From assembly GCA_963536495.1 (NCBI GenBank), contig CAUTAF010000006.1, positions 25,127 through 89,126 on the forward strand: a stretch of 64,000 nucleotides of DNA. Reading direction: 5' to 3'. The notes beneath the pieces are model-generated. The model searched no databases, was not told the DNA's origin, and saw only the letters and a program-made list of their open reading frames with translations. The first letter of the stretch is position 1. Every line of letters starts with the position of its first letter. Made by a program: the position numbers and the translations under genes. Of the stretch, positions 60,216 to 64,000 are shown in pieces. This stretch comes from CAJPPJ01 sp963536495. Its GTDB lineage: Bacteria; Bacillota_I; Bacilli_A; RF39; UBA660.

Positions 60216-61071
60216 ATTTGTGCTTTTCTTTATTATTAAAATAATTTATTTCTAATTGTTTAACTATTTTTTCTCCAATTATAATATTTCCTTCTCTTGA
60301 AGGATGAAAATCTAAATTAGCACATGGTATCATCTCTGAATATAAATCTATTATGTGGACATTATCAAATTCACTAGATAAGTCTATCAATTTTTTGTTA
60401 AATTCAGTTAGTAGGTAATTTAGTATATTTTTAGGTAAAATATTGTTTTTATTATTTATTTCTTGTAAATTTATGATTTTATCAATTAATTTAAAAATAT
60501 TTGAATCACTAACGGTTAATGCGTATATATCTACATTTGGATTAAGTTCTTTTAAAAGTATAAAATTATTTCTAACATTATTTATAGCTTTATCAAAAAA
60601 AGAATAAAAATTATTTGCCATATTATCTCTTATATTTTTATTTAATAATTCAACAGGTCCACCTCTCATATAAATTAATATATCATTTAATCCACCACTA
60701 TATAAAAATATTGGTTTAGAAGAATTTTTATAAACATCTGCTATTTTTTCATTATTTTCCATTTGCTTTAATTTTTCTTGATATTTTTTGGGTACTACTA
60801 ATTTAAATAAAGGATTAACTTTTCTTAAATTATCTATAGAAGCTATTTGAATGTTTCTTATTTTATCCATAGAATAATTATTTTTAAAAACTTTTTCGAA
60901 ATCCCATGTATAATTATGATCAAGAGAAGAAAAATTATATGCATTAACTTCATATCCTTTTTGAATTAAATAATTTTTTACATAATCTAAATAACCATAA
61001 TTATCTTTATTATCTGTAGTATTAGGCATACCTATAGAATTAATTCCACAAAACACATCAATTTTATCCAT
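60214..61071 (-). CDS. SGNH-hydrolase-like protein (paralogue B)
   Basis: 285 aa, no signal peptide. Starts MDKIDVFCGINSIGMPNT, with N-S-I where GDS is usual; block III YSGGLNDILIYM keeps the G-x-N-D catalytic pattern; the last block LDFHPSREGNIII has the Asp and His. Looks catalytically competent apart from the altered block I. Convergent with its likely paralogue at 59066..60181, sharing a terminator. AAGGAGAT site. Confidence 0.75.
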   Translation of the reverse strand: MDKIDVFCGINSIGMPNTTDNKDNYGYLDYVKNYLIQKGYEVNAYNFSSLDHNYTWDFEKVFKNNYSMDKIRNIQIASIDNLRKVNPLFKLVVPKKYQEKLKQMENNEKIADVYKNSSKPIFLYSGGLNDILIYMRGGPVELLNKNIRDNMANNFYSFFDKAINNVRNNFILLKELNPNVDIYALTVSDSNIFKLIDKIINLQEINNKNNILPKNILNYLLTEFNKKLIDLSSEFDNVHIIDLYSEMIPCANLDFHPSREGNIIIGEKIVKQLEINYFNNKEKHK

Positions 61072-61170
61072 ATTATCTCCTTGAATTTTGTTATATTATA
61101 TATTCTTTTTTATATAATGTAAAATTTATTTTTTTATATTATAATTTAATTAAAATAGAAGGAGAAAAAT

Positions 61171-61839
61171 ATGAAAGAAGGTAAATTAATAGTAATAGAA
61201 GGTTGTTGCGATGGAATAGGAAAAACTACACAATATAATAAACTTATAGAAAAATTAGAAAGCTTAGGATATGAAGTAGTTAAACATCATTTTCCTACAT
61301 ACAATACTTTTCAAGGTAAAGGTGTAGAAGAATATTTAGCTGGTAAATATGGTGATCAAAAGACATTATCTCCATATTTTATTCATAGTTTATATGCTTA
61401 TGATAGAAGTGTTACTTGGTATTCTAAGTTAAAACAAGAATATGAACAAAACAAACTAATTGTATTAGATAGATATACTACTTCAAGTTTGTTTTATCAA
61501 TCAGCTTTTATTGAAGAAATAGAAGAAAAAAACAAATTTATCGATTATGTAGTTAATACAGAATATAAACTAATTGGTATTAAAGAACCAGATCAAGTCT
61601 TTTTCTTAGAAGCTCCTTTTGATTTAGTAACTGAAGTTAGAAATAAAAGAAATGAAACTAGAGAAGAACAAGAAGATATACATGAAAAAAATTTAGACTT
61701 TTTGAAAAAAGTTTATGAAAATGGTAAATATGTTAGTAATTATTTAGGGTGGACAAAAATTAATTGTGCAAACGATAATAAATTAAAAACAATTGAAGAA
61801 ATTCACGAAGAAATTATGTCTAAATTAAATTTAAAATAA
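61171..61839 (+). CDS. tmk: Thymidylate kinase
   Basis: 222 aa. P-loop EGCCDGIGKTTQYNKLIEKL, VVKHHFPTYNTFQGKGVEEYL (FP rather than the EP motif, closer to the eukaryote-like type), DRYTTSSLFYQSAF (DRY motif), and LEAPFDLV. Phosphorylates dTMP to dTDP. In Bacillus tmk sits near holB; here it stands alone before the cdaA operon. AAGGAG site. Confidence 0.88.
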   Translation: MKEGKLIVIEGCCDGIGKTTQYNKLIEKLESLGYEVVKHHFPTYNTFQGKGVEEYLAGKYGDQKTLSPYFIHSLYAYDRSVTWYSKLKQEYEQNKLIVLDRYTTSSLFYQSAFIEEIEEKNKFIDYVVNTEYKLIGIKEPDQVFFLEAPFDLVTEVRNKRNETREEQEDIHEKNLDFLKKVYENGKYVSNYLGWTKINCANDNKLKTIEEIHEEIMSKLNLK

Positions 61840-61860
61840 ACAACTTTGTTTATTTTTTTT
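61834..61860 (+). terminator. tmk terminator
   Basis: AAATAAACAA (61834..61843), CT loop, TTGTTTATTT (61846..61855) and a T run; includes the tmk stop codon. Confidence 0.8.
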
Positions 61861-61925
61861 ATTTATAAAACTTTGATTTTTTTTCTTAAAAATGATATTC
61901 TTTTAAAGAATAGAGGAATAAATTA

Positions 61926-62312
61926 ATGCTGTATTTTATAGAATATGTATTATCGGGTTGGATATATTTACTATACTGTTTGTTTTGTGTAATTTGTGCA
62001 CTTGCATGTTTAGGATATATCAATGAAATAGAAGAAAAAAGAGAATTATTAATATTTAAAAAAAGAAAAGAGCTACTTGCTACTAAAGATGTTGGTTTAG
62101 AAGAAGTTGAATATAAAACTGAAAATTTAGAAGCAAATAATATTTTTGCTTCTATAGAAAAAAAAGAAGAAATAAAAGATATGAAACAAAATATGTTTCA
62201 AGTTGATGAAACACCAATCATTAATCAGTTAGATGAAAACGATCCATCAAATATAGTTAATAAGACTAGTGATGGATATATAGTATTTGATGAAAAGGAG
62301 ATTAAAGAATGA
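61926..62312 (+). CDS. Small membrane protein upstream of cdaA
   Basis: Not recognised. 128 aa: one N-terminal helix (residues 8-30, Cys-rich LYCLFCVICALACLGY) then a basic segment (RELLIFKKRKELL) and a Glu/Asp/Asn-rich soluble tail. Its stop overlaps the cdaA start by 4 bases, so it is translated together with the c-di-AMP synthase. The location suggests a partner or regulator, but nothing in the sequence proves it. GAGGAAT site. Confidence 0.7.
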   Translation: MLYFIEYVLSGWIYLLYCLFCVICALACLGYINEIEEKRELLIFKKRKELLATKDVGLEEVEYKTENLEANNIFASIEKKEEIKDMKQNMFQVDETPIINQLDENDPSNIVNKTSDGYIVFDEKEIKE

Positions 62313-63145
62313 ATATAACACTTTCAAGTATCTTAATGATACTTAATAAAACTATAGATATAATTTTAGTATGGGTACTAATATATTATGCTATTAAAAA
62401 TTTTCAAGAAAATGTAAAATTATCTATGCTAATAAAAGGTGTAGTTTTTGTAGTAATTTTAAAACTTATTGCAAGTGTATTTGGATTTGTAACAATTGGA
62501 GTTATTTTAGAATACTTAATCATGTTTGGACCAATTGCAATTATTGTAATATTTCAACCAGAAATTAGAATGTTACTTGAAGAACTTGGAAGAAAAAAAC
62601 TTATTGGAAGACATAAGATACTTACAGTAGATGAAAGAGAAAAAGTAGTATATGAAATAGTTTCTTCTCTTGAAGCTTTAAGAAAAGAAAGATATGGAGC
62701 ATTGATAGTAATTGAAAGAAATGTAAGTTTATCTGATTATATTGAAAAAGCAAAACCAGTATATGGAGATGTTACATCTAATTTATTACAATGTATCTTT
62801 TTTAAAAACAATCCATTACATGATGGAGGTGTAATTATTCAAGGAGATAAGATAGCTTGTGCAGGAGCTGTTTTTCCAACTAGTTCAAATATAAAAAACA
62901 GTCAAAAACGTCTTGGAACTAGACATAGAGCAGCACTTGGTATTGCTGAAGAAACAGATGCTTTAGTTCTAGTAGCTTCTGAAGAAACAGGAAGATTATC
63001 TATGGCTATAAAGGGAGAACTTTATTATAATGTATCAATTGATGATATTAGAGTTACTTTAATAGATGAATTAAGACCACAAAAAGAAGAAGCAGTAGAA
63101 GTTAAAAACTGGGAAGAGGAAGAAATTTATGAAGAAAACAAATAA
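62309..63145 (+). CDS. cdaA: Diadenylate cyclase CdaA (DacA)
   Basis: 278 aa. Three membrane helices (residues 5-70), then the DAC domain: KNNPLHDGGVIIQGDKIACA, GTRHRAALGIAEETDALV and ASEETGRLSMAI. The RHR motif is intact; the DGA motif of CdaA reads DGG (GAT GGA GGT). Makes c-di-AMP from two ATP. Partnered with CdaR downstream (17-base overlap). glmM, the usual third gene, would be beyond the edge. Confidence 0.95.
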   Translation: MNITLSSILMILNKTIDIILVWVLIYYAIKNFQENVKLSMLIKGVVFVVILKLIASVFGFVTIGVILEYLIMFGPIAIIVIFQPEIRMLLEELGRKKLIGRHKILTVDEREKVVYEIVSSLEALRKERYGALIVIERNVSLSDYIEKAKPVYGDVTSNLLQCIFFKNNPLHDGGVIIQGDKIACAGAVFPTSSNIKNSQKRLGTRHRAALGIAEETDALVLVASEETGRLSMAIKGELYYNVSIDDIRVTLIDELRPQKEEAVEVKNWEEEEIYEENK

Positions 63146-64000
63146 TAGATTTAAATCAATAATAAATTTTTTTGATAAATGTATAATTAATCCTTTAAGT
63201 AAGTTTTTAGTTATAATTGGAGAAAAAATAAAAAATATATTAGAATCATTAGACGTATTATGGACTAAAAAATCTTCTATAATAGTTATTTCTTTAATAT
63301 CAGCATTGTTATTATTTTTTGTAGTTGATAAGAAAATAGTGGTATTATCTGAATCTAATGCAGAAGTTTTATATGGTCAAAAAGTAAAAGCTTTATATAA
63401 TGAAGAAGAATATATAGTAGAAGGGTTACCAGAAAAGGTAGATATTACTCTTATTGGTAAAAGATGGGATATATATCTTGCAAAACAATATCCATCTAAA
63501 GAAGTAACAGTAGATTTAAAATATTTAAAACCTGGTATACATAAAGTTAAATTTAAATATGAACAAGTTTTAAAAGGGGTAAATTATAGAGTTGATCCTT
63601 CTGAAGTGACTGTTACAATTTTAAATAAAGTATCAGATAAAAGAGCTATAACATCTGAAATACTTAATAAAGATAAATTTAATTCTCAATTATTTATCTC
63701 GGAAGTTAAATTAAGTAAAGACTCTGTAATAATTAAAGGAAGTAATGCTACTCTTGAAAAAGTAGCTACAGTAAAAGCTTTAATTGATGCAAGAAAATTA
63801 TCTTCATCTAAAGAAGGTGTTATTAACTATAATGATGTTAAATTAGTAGCATATGATTCCAGTGGTAAAGAAATAAATGTTGAAATAGTTTCTTCTAAAA
63901 TCACTGCAACAGTTAAACTAGAAGCTTTATCTAAGAATGTTCCAATTAAGATTTTAACTAAAGGTAATTTAAGTACAAAAGCTATTAAGTCAATTATTCA
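63129..64000 (+). CDS. cdaR: CdaA regulatory protein CdaR (YbbR domains), partial
   Basis: The first 290 codons are visible; it runs off the right edge. MKKTNNRFKSIINFFDKCI is followed by one membrane helix (IIVISLISALLLFFVVDKK) and at least two YbbR-type repeats (GLPEKVDITLIGKRWDIYLA, then PSEVTVTILNK). A membrane-anchored extracytoplasmic regulator of CdaA. Start at ATG 63129 within the cdaA 3' end. Confidence 0.92.
   Translation, partial: MKKTNNRFKSIINFFDKCIINPLSKFLVIIGEKIKNILESLDVLWTKKSSIIVISLISALLLFFVVDKKIVVLSESNAEVLYGQKVKALYNEEEYIVEGLPEKVDITLIGKRWDIYLAKQYPSKEVTVDLKYLKPGIHKVKFKYEQVLKGVNYRVDPSEVTVTILNKVSDKRAITSEILNKDKFNSQLFISEVKLSKDSVIIKGSNATLEKVATVKALIDARKLSSSKEGVINYNDVKLVAYDSSGKEINVEIVSSKITATVKLEALSKNVPIKILTKGNLSTKAIKSII

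Noticed and set aside
1..64000. CRISPR arrays, insertion sequences, prophage, rRNA or tRNA genes
   Set aside because: No direct-repeat/spacer series, transposase, integrase, phage structural gene or tRNA/rRNA signature was found on reading the window; the only tRNA-like domain is in ssrA.

Overview
This is a 64 kb stretch of chromosome around a replication origin. It comes from a very AT-rich, low-GC Gram-positive bacterium. Gene order is of the Bacillus type on both sides of dnaA: rpmH, rnpA, yidC, jag, mnmE, mnmG, rsmG, noc, parA and parB to the left; dnaN, recF, gyrB, gyrA, ffs, dnaX, ebfC, recR and holB to the right. TGG encodes Trp and TGA is used as a stop (for example at 45268..45270), so this is not a code-4 mollicute. 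Genes for MurD, a FemABX-type bridge enzyme, an M23 endopeptidase and a 3D-domain protein point to a walled cell. The tmRNA tag nevertheless ends in YAFA, as in mollicutes. My best guess is an uncultured, probably gut-associated member of the Bacilli on a branch near the mollicutes (RF39-like); this is inference from gene content, not a measured placement.

Layout. 1..5952 (minus): the S10-spc ribosomal protein operon from S10 to the start of L5, with a strong promoter and a structured leader at 5953..6111. 6132..10902 (minus): a small membrane protein, a BI-1 protein, YchF, an AbgT-family transporter, DUF951 and MscS. 10907..14106 (minus): ParB, ParA and a Noc-like ParB paralogue. 14211..20140 (minus): rsmG, mnmG, mnmE, jag, yidC, rnpA and rpmH. 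20141..20456: origin region. Nearly everything to the right is on the plus strand: replication and repair genes (20457..37955), RNA/cell-wall/c-di-AMP genes (38008..47069), then rpoE-prfA-prmC, murD, secG, rnr-smpB, ldh and ssrA, and finally an accessory stretch (57949..61071) before tmk and the cdaA-cdaR operon, which runs off the right edge. Genes on both arms point away from the origin, as expected for leading-strand coding.

The most interesting material is not a new island but a set of lineage-specific changes in core systems. (1) A ComK-family competence regulator lies between dnaN and recF, where Bacillus has yaaA, and it lacks the C-terminal MecA-binding tail. (2) A complete chromosome-organisation kit is present: ParA, ParB, a Noc-like protein with no N-terminal membrane helix and a huge Asn-rich linker, two parS sites bracketing the SRP RNA gene, and a 30-bp perfect palindrome inside recR whose core is the Bacillus Noc site. 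(3) DnaA has a contracted DNA-recognition signature, and the two intergenic regions flanking dnaA share a nonamer resembling TTATAAACA rather than the classical DnaA box. (4) The c-di-AMP synthase CdaA and a stand-alone DHH-DHHA1 phosphoesterase at the gdpP locus each carry a substitution in a signature motif. (5) GyrA has Ser at the position equivalent to E. coli Asp87. (6) A convergent pair of paralogous SGNH-like proteins has an unusual N-S-I first block. No insertion sequences, prophage, CRISPR arrays, rRNA or tRNA genes were seen.
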